Assembly: GCA_033794685.1 (NCBI GenBank)
Contig: JARAYZ010000008.1
Length of the DNA: 64,000 nucleotides
Source of the DNA: Lentzea sp033794685
GTDB taxonomy: Bacteria > Actinomycetota > Actinomycetes > Mycobacteriales > Pseudonocardiaceae
Strand: one strand, 5' to 3'
Shown: positions 23,430-31,494 of the stretch, piece by piece
Layout of the letters: each line of letters begins with the position of its first letter
Numbering within the stretch: position 1 is the stretch's first letter
Program-made: the position numbers and the translations under genes
The notes under the pieces: model-generated
The model's database searches: none
What the model was told of the DNA's origin: nothing
What the model saw: the letters and a program-made list of their open reading frames with translations, nothing else

Positions 23430-24263
23430 ATGAGTGGCTACCGGATTGCTCACCGTGTGTGCTCGGGAGTTGTGGAGATTCGCAGGCTTGGTGTTGAGGA
23501 CGTACCCGAGTGCATGAAGCTCATCACGGACCGGGGTTGGACGTGGACGCCCGCTCAGTGGGAGATGATGCTGGCCCTCGGCCCGGGATACGGCGCTTTC
23601 GACTCGTCCGGACTGCTCGGCACGGCGTTGACCACGCCTTATCCCGAGATCCAGGCGATCAGCGGCGTACTGGTCGCTTCGTGGGCGGAACGGCGGGGCA
23701 TCGGCACTCGGCTGATGTCCGCGGTGCTGGACGTCAGTCCGTCCGTTCTGTACGCGACGGCCATGGGTGAACCGCTCTACGTGAAGCTCGGCTTTCACCC
23801 TGTCGGGGAGACCGCCGATTACCACGGCGTGTTCACCGGAGAGGCTCCCGGAACGACCCGAGCGGCCACTCCCGCCGACGCCGCGTCGCTCGCGGCGCTC
23901 GACCACGAGGCCAGCGGGTACACCAGGCCCGTGCTCTGGGAGCGGCTGCTCGCCCCGGCGTCGCCATACCGCGTGCTGATGTCGGACGACGGTGTCATCG
24001 CCACCCGGCCGAATCCCGACGGGGTCACCATCGGCCCGCTGATCGCGCCCACCGCCTCGGCCGCGTGCGGGTTGATCGCGGACCTGGCGGCCGGAGAGGG
24101 CAGGGTCCGCGTGGACACCGACGACGCCGAGGTCGCGGCTTTCCTGCTGGGTCAGGGTTTCGAGAAGCGCAACGGCGGCTGCAGCCTGATGGTCATGGGC
24201 GCCGCGGACGTACCGGGTGACCGTTCGCGTTACTTCGCTCCCGCGTCGCACGCGCTCGGCTAG
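23430..24263 (+). CDS. GNAT family N-acetyltransferase, two-domain YitH-like
   Basis: 277 residues if started at the ATG at 23430; a GTG at 23472 (MEIRRLGVEDVPECMKL) is an equally natural beginning. N-terminal GNAT fold with the acetyl-CoA loop VASWAERRGIGTRLMSAV (R/Q-x-x-G-x-A-like), then LYATAMGEPLYVKLGFHPVGE; the C-terminal half (from about residue 165) looks like the second GNAT-like domain of YitH proteins, ending GQGFEKRNGGCSLMVMG. Acceptor unknown. It overlaps the HIT gene stop by 4 bases, tail-to-tail. Confidence 0.85.
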   Translation: MSGYRIAHRVCSGVVEIRRLGVEDVPECMKLITDRGWTWTPAQWEMMLALGPGYGAFDSSGLLGTALTTPYPEIQAISGVLVASWAERRGIGTRLMSAVLDVSPSVLYATAMGEPLYVKLGFHPVGETADYHGVFTGEAPGTTRAATPADAASLAALDHEASGYTRPVLWERLLAPASPYRVLMSDDGVIATRPNPDGVTIGPLIAPTASAACGLIADLAAGEGRVRVDTDDAEVAAFLLGQGFEKRNGGCSLMVMGAADVPGDRSRYFAPASHALG

Positions 24264-24577
24264 AGACGGTGTCCGCCCAGCAGGTGCAGGTGGGCGTGGA
24301 AGACCTCCTGCCCGCTGTCCGGACCGGTGTTGAACAGCAGCCGGTAGCCGGTTTCGGCCACGCCCTCGGCACCGGCGACCTCCTTGGCCGCGGCGAACAG
24401 GTCGCCGAGCTGGTCTCCGTCCAGGTCGACGGCGTCCGGCACGTGCTCACGCGGGATGAGCAGGACGTGCACGGGCGCCTTGGGCTGGATGTCGCGGAAC
24501 GCGAGCGTCGTCTTGGTCTCGTGCACGATCGTCGCGGGGATCTCGCCGGCCACGATCCGGCAGAACAGGCAGGACAT
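24260..24577 (-). CDS. HIT family nucleotide hydrolase/transferase
   Basis: 105 residues. SCLFCRIVAGEIPATIVHE is the typical N-terminus, with a C-x2-C that can bind zinc, and VFHAHLHLLGGHRL near the C-terminus is the H-x-H-x-H catalytic triad; IPREHV and LLFNTGPDSGQEV complete the family pattern. HINT-type proteins hydrolyse phosphoramidates of adenosine. The ATG at 24577 is the natural start. It follows the TetR gene by 8 bases, so likely co-transcribed. Confidence 0.93.
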   Translation of the reverse strand: MSCLFCRIVAGEIPATIVHETKTTLAFRDIQPKAPVHVLLIPREHVPDAVDLDGDQLGDLFAAAKEVAGAEGVAETGYRLLFNTGPDSGQEVFHAHLHLLGGHRL

Positions 24578-24585
24578 GCCCCGAG

Positions 24586-25176
24586 TCAACCGAACAGCGA
24601 GTCCAGCCGCTCGTCGAGGGCCTCGACCATCTCCTCGGCCGTCACCTCGTCGGGGCCCAGGCCGTGGTGGATGTTGAGCCCGTCGATCAACGCGACGAGC
24701 AGCCGCGCGGCCTTCAACGGCACGACGCCCGCCCGCAGTTCGCCCGCTTGCTGCGCGGCGGTGAGCACGCGCGCGATCTCGTCGTACAGCTGCCGGGTGC
24801 CGAAGCGTTCCAGTTCGTGCAACGACGGTTCGACCATCGCCCGCGGCAGGAACGACAACAGCACGGCGGCCTCGACGCGCCGGTCCTCGTCCATCGCCAG
24901 CATCTCGTGGGCGAGGGACCGCAGCACCTCCCGGTTCCCGGCGGTGGTGTCGATCTTCTCCAGCCGGGCGAGGAACCGCAGGTACGCGAGCTCCATCGCG
25001 AAGCCCAGCAACGCGTCCTGCGTCGGGAAGTAGTGCCGCAGCGACCCGCTCGACCACCCGGACTCCGCTGCCACGGCACGCACGGACGCGTGGTCTATCC
25101 CGTCCCGCTGGACGATGCGCCACACTGCCTCGGCGAGCTCGCGGCGGCGTTCCTCGTGGTCGACAACCTTCGGCAC
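24586..25176 (-). CDS. TetR/AcrR family transcriptional regulator
   Basis: 196 residues. The N-terminal helix-turn-helix is ELAEAVWRIVQRDGIDHASVRAVAAESGWSSGSLRHYFPTQDALLGFAM; the recognition helix spans SSGSLRHYF. The C-terminal ligand domain is of the BetI-like type (TRQLYDEIARVLTAAQQAGEL, LLVALIDGLNIHHGLGP). The neighbouring alpha/beta hydrolase, 9 bases upstream, is the probable target or partner; the ligand is unknown. Confidence 0.9.
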   Translation of the reverse strand: MPKVVDHEERRRELAEAVWRIVQRDGIDHASVRAVAAESGWSSGSLRHYFPTQDALLGFAMELAYLRFLARLEKIDTTAGNREVLRSLAHEMLAMDEDRRVEAAVLLSFLPRAMVEPSLHELERFGTRQLYDEIARVLTAAQQAGELRAGVVPLKAARLLVALIDGLNIHHGLGPDEVTAEEMVEALDERLDSLFG

Positions 25177-25185
25177 CGGCCCTTT

Positions 25186-25842
25186 CTAGCAGTCGCGGGC
25201 AAGCCGGACGACGGCCGCGCGGCACTGCTCCCAGGCCTCGGTGCCGGGCGTGATCACGTCCATGTGCCCGGCCCCCGGCACCACGACGAGCTCCGCCTGC
25301 GGCTCGGCCTCGCAGAACCCGATCGACTGCTCGACGGGCACGTCCTCGTCCTGGTCACCGTGCACGCACACCACGGGCTTGCCGATGGGGATCAACGCGG
25401 CCGGTGAGGCCTCCGCGAACTGCTCCTCGGTGCACAGTTCCAGCGCCCTCGGCGTGATGTGCTTCGTGAAGTCCAGCACGGCGGCCTGGGCGACGGCTCC
25501 GGCCACTCGCGCGCTGTGCTTGGCCGCCCACACGGCGAGATGGCCTCCCGCGCTGTGCCCGAGGGTCACGACGGGCCCGATGTCGACGGCGTCGATCGCG
25601 GCGAGCACGTCCTGCCCGGTCTGCGGCCAGCCACCGCCGCCGCTCACCCGCCGGTACTCGATGTTCCAGACGGCGAACCCGTCGGCCACGAGCGCGTCCG
25701 CGAGGGGCCGGCCGAGTTCCAGGCCGTAACGCTGATGCCAAAAACCACCGTGAATGACGACAACAGCACCCTGAGTCGCGTTCTCGGGAACGTAAAGCTC
25801 GCCGAACTGACTGGGATGGTCACCGTAAGCAATTCGCTGCAC
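25186..25842 (-). CDS. Alpha/beta hydrolase (kynurenine formamidase-like)
   Basis: 218 residues. Oxyanion motif VVVIHGGFWHQRYG, nucleophile elbow TLGHSAGGHLAVWAA, Asp in HGDQDEDVP and catalytic His in VPGAGHMDVI. The HGGxW motif plus GHSAGG resembles the bacterial kynurenine formamidase-type esterases; substrate not determined. It heads a TetR-regulated unit (hydrolase, TetR, HIT). Upstream lies the 6C RNA, whose terminator would isolate this gene from rsmE. Confidence 0.87.
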   Translation of the reverse strand: MQRIAYGDHPSQFGELYVPENATQGAVVVIHGGFWHQRYGLELGRPLADALVADGFAVWNIEYRRVSGGGGWPQTGQDVLAAIDAVDIGPVVTLGHSAGGHLAVWAAKHSARVAGAVAQAAVLDFTKHITPRALELCTEEQFAEASPAALIPIGKPVVCVHGDQDEDVPVEQSIGFCEAEPQAELVVVPGAGHMDVITPGTEAWEQCRAAVVRLARDC

Positions 25843-25876
25843 ACGCAGAACTTACGCGAAGTGAGGAAAGAACCTC

Positions 25877-25980
25877 AGAAAAACAAAAGGGGCGCCTCGC
25901 GGTCCGAAGCCTGGGGGTCGCTTCGCCGCGAGGCGCCGACGCCGGACCGAGGGGGGAGGTGTCCGGCGAGTCTTTTGGTC
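25877..25980 (-). ncRNA. 6C small RNA (two C-rich-loop hairpins)
   Basis: Two perfect hairpins read on the minus strand. Hairpin 1: stem CGCCGGAC/GTCCGGCG (25968-25961 with 25947-25940) around a 13-base loop holding six consecutive C. Hairpin 2: outer stem GGCGCCTCGCGG/CCGCGAGGCGCC (25937-25926 with 25902-25891), inner stem CGAAGC/GCTTCG, loop GACCCCCAG. Then CCTTTTGTTTTTC acts as a terminator tail. Two stems with C-rich loops and a terminator are the hallmark of the actinobacterial 6C RNA (B11 of M. tuberculosis), which pairs through its C loops with G-rich ribosome-binding sites. The 5' end is estimated; TAGACC at 25991-25986 may be its -10. Confidence 0.8.
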
Positions 25981-26119
25981 AGAAGGGTCTAACCGTCTAC
26001 TCCGTTTCCGGATAGACCAATCAGCCCCTCTGCCACCAAGGGTAACCCCATCCGCCTGGGATTCGCTACAACTTCCGTCAAGCCAATCCATCCAGCGTTC
26101 ATCTTCGGAGTGATCGGGG

Positions 26120-26851
26120 TCACCAGCGGGACGTGCGCACCCCAATGGCACCAAGAGCAACCGCCGCAGCTGTAGAAGCACGCAAAACAGTTGGACCCAA
26201 TCGGACCACCCGAGCACCGGAAGATCGCAAAGTCTCGAGTTCCTCCGGCGTGATTCCGCCTTCGGGACCCACCACTAGCAGCACGTCCCCGGAATCGGGC
26301 AACGGAACGTCCGCAAGTCGTTCGGTGGCGCTCTCGTGCAACACGAGAGTGAGTGCGGACGACGACATGCGATGAGAAAGCTGAGTGGTGCTCACGGGTT
26401 CGTCGACGACCGGCACGCGCGCCCGGCGGGCCTGCTTCGCCGCCTCACGAACCGTGGATCGCCAGCGCCCCAGCGCTTTCGCGCCGCGCGGCCCGTCCTC
26501 CCACTTGGTGATGCACCGGGTGGCGCGCCAGGGCACCACACCGTCCACCCCGGCCTCGGTGGCGAGCTCGACCGCGAGCTCGCCGCGGTCGCCCTTGACC
26601 AGGGCCTGGGCGAGCACCACGCGCGGTGCAGGCTCAGGCTCCACCCAGCGCTCGACGATGCGCAGCGCCAGGGCGTCCTTCTCCACCGCCACCACGGAAC
26701 AGCGCACCTGGGCACCGGACCCGTCCGACAGCACGAGTTCCTCGCCCACGCGCAACCGCTTCACGGTGGCGGCGTGACGGCCTTCCGGCCCGTCCAGCAC
26801 GAACTCCTCGCCCCGCGGCAGTGCCGCGACGAGGAAGACGGGCAGCGTCAC
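26120..26851 (-). CDS. rsmE: 16S rRNA (uracil(1498)-N(3))-methyltransferase
   Basis: 243 residues. PUA-like N-terminal part (PVFLVAALPRGEEFVLDGPEGRHAATVKRLRVGEELVLSDG) and a SPOUT knot with LVVGPEGGITPEELETLRSSGARVVRLGPTVLRASTAAAVALGAI, the RsmE signature. It methylates N3 of U1498 in 16S rRNA. Its ATG overlaps the dnaJ stop by 4 bases, the usual hrcA-dnaJ-rsmE order. The final residues (RTSRW) end just before the intergenic region that carries the 6C RNA. Confidence 0.95.
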   Translation of the reverse strand: MTLPVFLVAALPRGEEFVLDGPEGRHAATVKRLRVGEELVLSDGSGAQVRCSVVAVEKDALALRIVERWVEPEPAPRVVLAQALVKGDRGELAVELATEAGVDGVVPWRATRCITKWEDGPRGAKALGRWRSTVREAAKQARRARVPVVDEPVSTTQLSHRMSSSALTLVLHESATERLADVPLPDSGDVLLVVGPEGGITPEELETLRSSGARVVRLGPTVLRASTAAAVALGAIGVRTSRW

Positions 26852-28017
26852 CGGTGGCCGCGCGAGGAACGCAGGCGGGAGAACAGCCCGCCGCCACCCT
26901 TGCCGTTGTGGGACAGGGAGGGCTCGCTCTCCCCGCGCATCTCGGCCAGGTCGCGCAGCAACGAGGACTGGGCGGCGTCGAGCTTGGTCGGCACGACGAC
27001 CTCGAGGTGCACGTGCAGGTCGCCGCGACCGTCGACACGGCCGGTGGAGCGCAGCTTCGGCATGCCGCGGCCCGTCATGACGAGCTGCGTGTTCGGCTGC
27101 GTGCCGGGGTCGATCTGGAGTTCTTCCTCGCCGTCGAGGGTCTTCAACGGCAACGTGGCGCCCAGCGCGGCCGTCGTCATCGGGATCTGCACGATGCAGT
27201 GCAGGTCGGCGCCGTCGCGTTCGAAGATCTCGTGCGGGTGCTCCTCGACCTCGACGTAGAGGTCGCCGGCCGGGCCACCGCCGGGGCCGACCTCGCCCTG
27301 GCCCGCGAGGCGCACGCGCATGCCCTCGGCGACACCGGCGGGGATGTTGACGGAGATCGTGCGACGCGAGCGCGTGCGGCCGTCACCGGCGCACTGCTGG
27401 CACGGGTCGGGGATGACCTCGCCGTAGCCGCGGCAGACCGGGCACGGGCGGGACGTGACGACCTGGCCGAGGAACGAGCGCTGCACGGACTGGACCTCGC
27501 CGCGGCCGTGGCACGTGTCGCACTGGACGGGCTTGGAGTTGTTCTGGGTGCCGGCGCCATGACAGCGGTCGCACAGGATCGCCGTGTCGACCGTCAGCTC
27601 GCGGGTGGCGCCCGCGGCGCACTCCTCCAGCGTCATGTCGAGCCGGATCAACGCGTCGGAGCCGGGCTGCACGCGGCTGCGCGGCCCACGGCCACCGCCG
27701 GACTGCGCGCCGAAGAAGGCGTCCATGATGTCGCCGAGACCGAAGCCCGAGAACGGGTCACCACCGGGACGGCCACCGCCGCCCGAGTCGAGCGGGTCGC
27801 CACCCAGGTCGACGACGCGGCGCTTCTCGGGGTTCGACAACACCTCGTAGGCGGCCGTCACCTCCTTGAAGCGGGCCTCCTCGTTGGGATTGACGTCCGG
27901 GTGCAGCTGCCTGGCGAGCTTGCGATAGGCGCGCTTGATCTCATCCTGTGTCGCGTTCTGCGAGACACCGAGGATGCCGTAGTAATCCCTGGCCACCTTG
28001 TTCGCTTTCATGTTCAT
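26848..28017 (-). CDS. dnaJ: Molecular chaperone DnaJ
   Basis: 389 residues. J domain with HPDVNPNEEARFKEV, G/F-rich region (GGGGRPGGDPFSGFGLG), four zinc-finger repeats CDRCHGAG, CDTCHGRG, CPVCRGYG and CQQCAGDG, then the substrate-binding C-terminal domains. It stimulates DnaK and binds unfolded proteins. The start at 28017 is the upstream-most ATG; a second in-frame ATG lies two codons in. This is the hrcA-linked second dnaJ of actinobacteria, not the dnaK-operon copy. Confidence 0.96.
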   Translation of the reverse strand: MNMKANKVARDYYGILGVSQNATQDEIKRAYRKLARQLHPDVNPNEEARFKEVTAAYEVLSNPEKRRVVDLGGDPLDSGGGGRPGGDPFSGFGLGDIMDAFFGAQSGGGRGPRSRVQPGSDALIRLDMTLEECAAGATRELTVDTAILCDRCHGAGTQNNSKPVQCDTCHGRGEVQSVQRSFLGQVVTSRPCPVCRGYGEVIPDPCQQCAGDGRTRSRRTISVNIPAGVAEGMRVRLAGQGEVGPGGGPAGDLYVEVEEHPHEIFERDGADLHCIVQIPMTTAALGATLPLKTLDGEEELQIDPGTQPNTQLVMTGRGMPKLRSTGRVDGRGDLHVHLEVVVPTKLDAAQSSLLRDLAEMRGESEPSLSHNGKGGGGLFSRLRSSRGHR

Positions 28018-28052
28018 CCACTACTGCAAGTACGTGTGGGCGGTACGTCGCT

Positions 28053-29075
28053 TCAACGACCCGTCAGGATCTCACCGACGTAGTTGGCAACCGCGCGCAC
28101 GGCCGCCATAGTCCCGGGATAGTCCATGCGCGTCGGTCCGACGACGCCCAGACCCCCGAGCGGATTGTCACGGCTGCCATAGCCGATGGACACCACGGAA
28201 GTGCTGCGCATCTCAGCGGCCTCGTTCTCCTCGCCGATGCGCACCAGCACACGACCGGGGTCGCGGGAGGCGGCGAGCAGCTTGAGCACGACGACCTGCT
28301 CCTCCAACGCCTCCAGCACCTGCCGCAGCGAGCCGGGGAAGTCGGTGATGCTCCGCGTGAGGTTCGCCGTTCCGCCGAGCACCAGCCGTTCCTCGGGGTG
28401 CTCCACCAGCGTCTCGATGAGCACAGTAGCGACTCGCAGCATCGGATCGCGGAGGTTCGACGGAACCTCGTCGGGCAGTTCGGCGACCTTGGCCGACGCC
28501 TCGGCGAGCCGCTGCCCCGCCATCGCCTGGTTGAGCACACCGCGCAACTGGGCCGTGTGCTCCTCGCTGATCACGTCCCCGAGCTCGACGATCCGCTGGT
28601 CGACGCGCCCGGTGTCGGTGATGAGCACCAGCATCAGCCGCGACGGCGTGATCGGCAGCACCTCCAGGTGACGCACGGCCGCACGCGACAACGTCGGCAC
28701 CTGGATCACCGCCACCTGCCGGGTGAGCTGCGCGAGCAACCGGACACTGCGGCGCATCACGTCGTCGAGGTCGACCGCCCCGTCGAGGAAACTGCGGATC
28801 GCCCGCCTCTCGGCCTGCGAGAGCGGCTTGATCTCACTCAGCTTGTCGACGAAGAGCCGGTAGCCCTTGTCCGTCGGCACGCGTCCCGCGCTGGTGTGCG
28901 GCTGGGCGATGTACCCGTCGTCCTCCAGCGCGGCCATGTCGTTGCGCACGGTCGCGCTCGACACACCCAGGTTGTGCCGCTCGACCAGGGCCTTCGACCC
29001 GACGGGCTCCTGGTTGGACACGTAGTCGGCGACGATGGCGCGCAGCACCTCGAACCGACGTTCATCGGCGTTCAT
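28053..29075 (-). CDS. hrcA: Heat-inducible transcriptional repressor HrcA
   Basis: 340 residues. Winged helix VRNDMAALEDDGYIAQPHTSAGRVPTDKGYRLFVD, preceded by LRAIVADYVSNQEPVGSKALVERHNLGVSSATVRNDM; C-terminal GAF-like domain with IGYGSRDNPLGGLGVVGPTRMDYPGTMAAV. HrcA binds CIRCE operators upstream of groEL-type genes. No CIRCE (TTAGCACTC-N9-GAGTGCTAA) is visible in the upstream 144 bases, so it is not autoregulated through a classical site here. dnaJ follows after 35 bases. Confidence 0.96.
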   Translation of the reverse strand: MNADERRFEVLRAIVADYVSNQEPVGSKALVERHNLGVSSATVRNDMAALEDDGYIAQPHTSAGRVPTDKGYRLFVDKLSEIKPLSQAERRAIRSFLDGAVDLDDVMRRSVRLLAQLTRQVAVIQVPTLSRAAVRHLEVLPITPSRLMLVLITDTGRVDQRIVELGDVISEEHTAQLRGVLNQAMAGQRLAEASAKVAELPDEVPSNLRDPMLRVATVLIETLVEHPEERLVLGGTANLTRSITDFPGSLRQVLEALEEQVVVLKLLAASRDPGRVLVRIGEENEAAEMRSTSVVSIGYGSRDNPLGGLGVVGPTRMDYPGTMAAVRAVANYVGEILTGR

Positions 29076-29219
29076 CGCTGTTCACCTCCGTGTCCACTAC
29101 TCCCGAGTTTACCCAGCCGGATTCGTGCCCCGTGCCCGCTCTGAAGTCGCGCTCGATCGAGGCTCCGAGGGTCGCGCCGGACGACTAACGGCAGCGGCGG
29201 CTTCCGCGACTACACGAGC

Positions 29220-29675
29220 GTGTCGGACGAAACGAACACAGGCGCGTTCACGTGTCACCACTGCCGCCGGACGAGCGATGAACCGCACTGCCCGAACTGC
29301 GGCATGCAGCTCGACTCCCGCGGGCGGGTCAGCAGGATCCAGGGCTCCAGCGCCGACGACGTCATGCGGGTGTACTCGGAGGTGCGGCGAGCGGACGGGG
29401 AACGTCCTGCCCTCACCAGGTCTCCCTGGGTGTCCGGCTCGTTCTACCTGGTCCTGTTCGTGGTGGCGACCGCCGTGCTGCTCGTCGTGGGTCAGCTGGC
29501 GTCCATCTGGGTGCTGCCCGTCGTGGTGGTCGGCGGTCTGCTCGCGGTCACCGTCGTGGGCGCGTTCCAGCTCCGCCAGGACGACAAGGTCACCGAACGC
29601 GGTTTCCTGCACCTCATGATCGCGGTGCTCGGCAGGCTGCCGAGCCTCCTGCGCAACCGTCAGCCGCCTCCCTGA
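29220..29675 (+). CDS. Zinc-ribbon two-TM membrane protein (151 aa)
   Basis: GTG start. N-terminal zinc ribbon CHHC...CPNC (residues 12-27), linker with ADDVMRVYSEVRRADGE, two membrane helices (FYLVLFVVATAVLLVVGQL, WVLPVVVVGGLLAVTVVGAF) and a basic tail. No enzymatic motif; such proteins often regulate or scaffold at the membrane. Divergent from hrcA. A TACACG element 5 bases before the start suggests a short leader. Function unknown. Confidence 0.75.
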   Translation: MSDETNTGAFTCHHCRRTSDEPHCPNCGMQLDSRGRVSRIQGSSADDVMRVYSEVRRADGERPALTRSPWVSGSFYLVLFVVATAVLLVVGQLASIWVLPVVVVGGLLAVTVVGAFQLRQDDKVTERGFLHLMIAVLGRLPSLLRNRQPPP

Positions 29676-29720
29676 CCGAGACTCCGGTTTTTTGTCGGTG
29701 GTGCTCGCTAGGGTCCAAAC

Positions 29721-29915
29721 GTGGGCAACGTGGTGTGGCTCCGGCCACCGGGGAAGCCATGTCTGGTGTTCAGCGACGACGCGTGGTGGGAAGGCACGGT
29801 CGTCTGGGAGGAGGTCCGCAGGGAGGACGGGTTGTGGTGGGGCACCGCGACCTACGACAGGAACGGGGACACCGTCACCGAGGTGCGCAGTCAGCACGAC
29901 CTGCGCGCCCGGTGA
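29721..29915 (+). CDS. Small Trp-rich hypothetical protein (64 aa)
   Basis: GTG start, MGNVVWLRPPGKPCLVFSDDAWWEGTVVW; five Trp residues and strong third-position G/C. A -10-like TAGGGT lies 7 bases upstream, giving a near-leaderless mRNA. No family recognised. It ends one base before the hemW stop on the other strand. Confidence 0.6.
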   Translation: MGNVVWLRPPGKPCLVFSDDAWWEGTVVWEEVRREDGLWWGTATYDRNGDTVTEVRSQHDLRAR

Positions 29916-29916
29916 C

Positions 29917-31125
29917 TCAGGGCAGCAGGCGCCGCACCACGGCGTCGGCCAGGAGCCGTCCGCGATCGGTCAGCACGCACCGGTCGTCCAACGGCTCCAG
30001 CAGCCCGTCGGCGACCGCCTGCTTCGCCGCGTCACGTCCCTCGGAGTCCAGCACGTCGAGAGGCAGCCCTGAAGCCAGGCGCAGTTCGAGCAGCACGCGC
30101 TCGACCCGCTGGTCTTCCAAGGACAACGTCTCGCGGCCTGCCGCGGGCGAGTTCCCCTCGGCCAGCAGGGACGAGTAGCGGGCCGGGTGCTTCACGTTCC
30201 AGAACCGCACGCCGCCGACGTGGCTGTGCGCGCCGGGGCCGAAGCCCCACCAGTCCGCGCCCTTCCAGTACAGGACGTTGTGCCGGCACTGGGCTTCCAC
30301 CGAGGTGGCCCAGTTCGACACCTCGTACCAGGAGAAGCCGGCACCGCTCAGAACGGAGTCGACCATCTCGTAGGACGAGGCGAGCACGTCGTCGTCCGGC
30401 ATGGGCAGGTCGCCGCGGCGGATGCGGCGGGCCAGGCCGGTGCCGTCCTCCACGATCAACGCGTAGGCGGACACGTGGTCGACGCCCGCGTCCAGCACGG
30501 CGTCGAGAGACGCGGCCAGATCCGAGGGCCGCTCCCCCGGTGTGCCGTAGATCAGGTCCAGGTTCACGTGGTCGAACCCGGCCGTGCGTGCCTCGCGGGC
30601 GGCTTCACCCGGACGGCCGGGTGTGTGTTTGCGGTCCAGCACGGCGAGTACGTGCCGTGCGGCCGACTGCATGCCCAACGACACGCGCGTGTAGCCCGCG
30701 GAGCGGATCCCCTCGAAGAACTCGACGGACGTCGACTCGGGGTTCGACTCCGTCGTCACCTCGGCACCCGGAGCCAGGCCGAACGACTGGCGCACGGCGT
30801 CCAGCACGTCCGAAAGACCGGAGGCGCCGAGCAAAGAAGGCGTTCCCCCGCCCACGAACACGGTTTCGGCCAAAGGCGCGGTCCCGAGGACGGACGCGGC
30901 CAGGTCGAGTTCGCGGCGCAGGCCCTCCAGCCACGACTCCGGCGACGCGGAGGAGCCCAGCTCACCCGGCGTGTAGGTGTTGAAGTCGCAGTAGCCGCAG
31001 CGGGTCGCGCAGAACGGCACGTGCACGTAGATGCCGAAGGGGCGCGAACCGACGCAGGCGAGGGAAGAGGCGGGGAGCGAACCGTCAGCGGGCGCGGGCT
31101 CGCCTTCGGGCAGAGCGGAGGGCAT
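29917..31125 (-). CDS. hemW: Radical SAM family heme chaperone HemW
   Basis: 402 residues. The radical-SAM cluster is CATRCGYCDFNTYTP (C-x3-C-x2-C), preceded by FGIYVHVPF; GGGTPSLL, TTESNPE and LIYGTPGE are HemN/HemW blocks, and GFGPGAHSHVGG with a HemN C-terminal domain completes it. HemW inserts heme into target proteins; unlike HemN it is not a coproporphyrinogen dehydrogenase. It lies back-to-back with the sulfur operon leader, as in Mycobacterium (hemN-like Rv2388c before the sirA region). Confidence 0.93.
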   Translation of the reverse strand: MPSALPEGEPAPADGSLPASSLACVGSRPFGIYVHVPFCATRCGYCDFNTYTPGELGSSASPESWLEGLRRELDLAASVLGTAPLAETVFVGGGTPSLLGASGLSDVLDAVRQSFGLAPGAEVTTESNPESTSVEFFEGIRSAGYTRVSLGMQSAARHVLAVLDRKHTPGRPGEAAREARTAGFDHVNLDLIYGTPGERPSDLAASLDAVLDAGVDHVSAYALIVEDGTGLARRIRRGDLPMPDDDVLASSYEMVDSVLSGAGFSWYEVSNWATSVEAQCRHNVLYWKGADWWGFGPGAHSHVGGVRFWNVKHPARYSSLLAEGNSPAAGRETLSLEDQRVERVLLELRLASGLPLDVLDSEGRDAAKQAVADGLLEPLDDRCVLTDRGRLLADAVVRRLLP

Positions 31126-31173
31126 GACTCCCAGTGTCCCCTACAAGGCACGAATGGCGGTGTTCGACCAGGG

Positions 31174-31223
31174 GAAGTATCTGTCGGTGACAGAAGTATT
31201 ACGGAGTGAAACCAGCCTAGGAT
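31174..31223 (+). promoter_or_regulatory. Putative operator and promoter of the sulfur assimilation operon
   Basis: Palindrome TCTGTC-GGT-GACAGA (31180-31194) nested in a direct repeat GAAGTAT (31174-31180 and 31193-31199), followed by a -10-like TAGGAT at 31218-31223. The site covers the -35 region, as for an activator or repressor. It is 75 bases upstream of the leader peptide start. The 172 bases between hemW and the leader hold nothing else recognisable. Confidence 0.45.
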
Positions 31224-31297
31224 GTCAACTCCCCCTCGTCAATCCCAGCATTCGGTTGGCGGTGGACCACGCACTGGACGGCATGCACACTGAGGAC

Positions 31298-31384
31298 ATG
31301 CATTCGACTGGAGTCCGCCTCGTGGCCCGCCGCCACGTCGACTTCCGTCGTGTCTCCAGCGCGATGTGCCGTCGTTCGGCATGA
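31298..31384 (+). CDS. Putative leader peptide of the sulfur operon (28 aa)
   Basis: Reads MHSTGVRLVARRHVDF then RRVSSAMCRRSA, with GAGGA 6 bases before the ATG. The core RRHVDFxRVSSAMC matches the conserved actinomycete leader peptides placed before sulfate, sulfite reductase and cysteine genes (pattern RRHVDLxRxSSAxC). The single Cys near the end would stall ribosomes when Cys-tRNA is scarce, changing the fold of the downstream mRNA. Its stop lies 4 bases before the first of two alternative hairpins. Confidence 0.88.
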   Translation: MHSTGVRLVARRHVDFRRVSSAMCRRSA

Positions 31385-31386
31385 CC

Positions 31387-31425
31387 GCGCGCTGATTTGT
31401 TCCCGTCAGCGCCCGGCGCGCTGAC
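31387..31425 (+). promoter_or_regulatory. Mutually exclusive hairpins after the leader peptide
   Basis: Segment 2 (TCAGCGC, 31406-31412) can pair either with segment 1 GCGCTGA (31389-31395) or with segment 3 as the 8-bp hairpin GTCAGCGC/GCGCTGAC (31405-31412 with 31418-31425, loop CCGGC). A ribosome paused on the leader Cys codon or stop would cover segment 1 and favour the 2:3 hairpin. No U-run follows, so this is not a simple intrinsic terminator. Confidence 0.55.
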
Positions 31426-31444
31426 GACGCCCCCACCACAAGCA

Positions 31445-31488
31445 CCTCCGGGCTCGCACGCGCACCGAGCGCCTCGAAACCCCGGAGG
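31445..31488 (+). promoter_or_regulatory. Hairpin sequestering the sulfite reductase ribosome-binding site
   Basis: CCTCCGGG (31445-31452) is fully complementary to CCCGGAGG (31481-31488), which contains the Shine-Dalgarno of the reductase gene. A nested stem GCTCG/CGAGC (31452-31456 with 31466-31470) stabilises the loop. Folded, the ribosome-binding site is hidden; together with the leader peptide this looks like translational control by cysteine supply. Confidence 0.65.
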
Positions 31489-31494
31489 ATGGCG

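Noticed and set aside
29076..29219. CIRCE heat-shock operator upstream of hrcA
   Set aside because: No TTAGCACTC/GAGTGCTAA inverted repeat is present.
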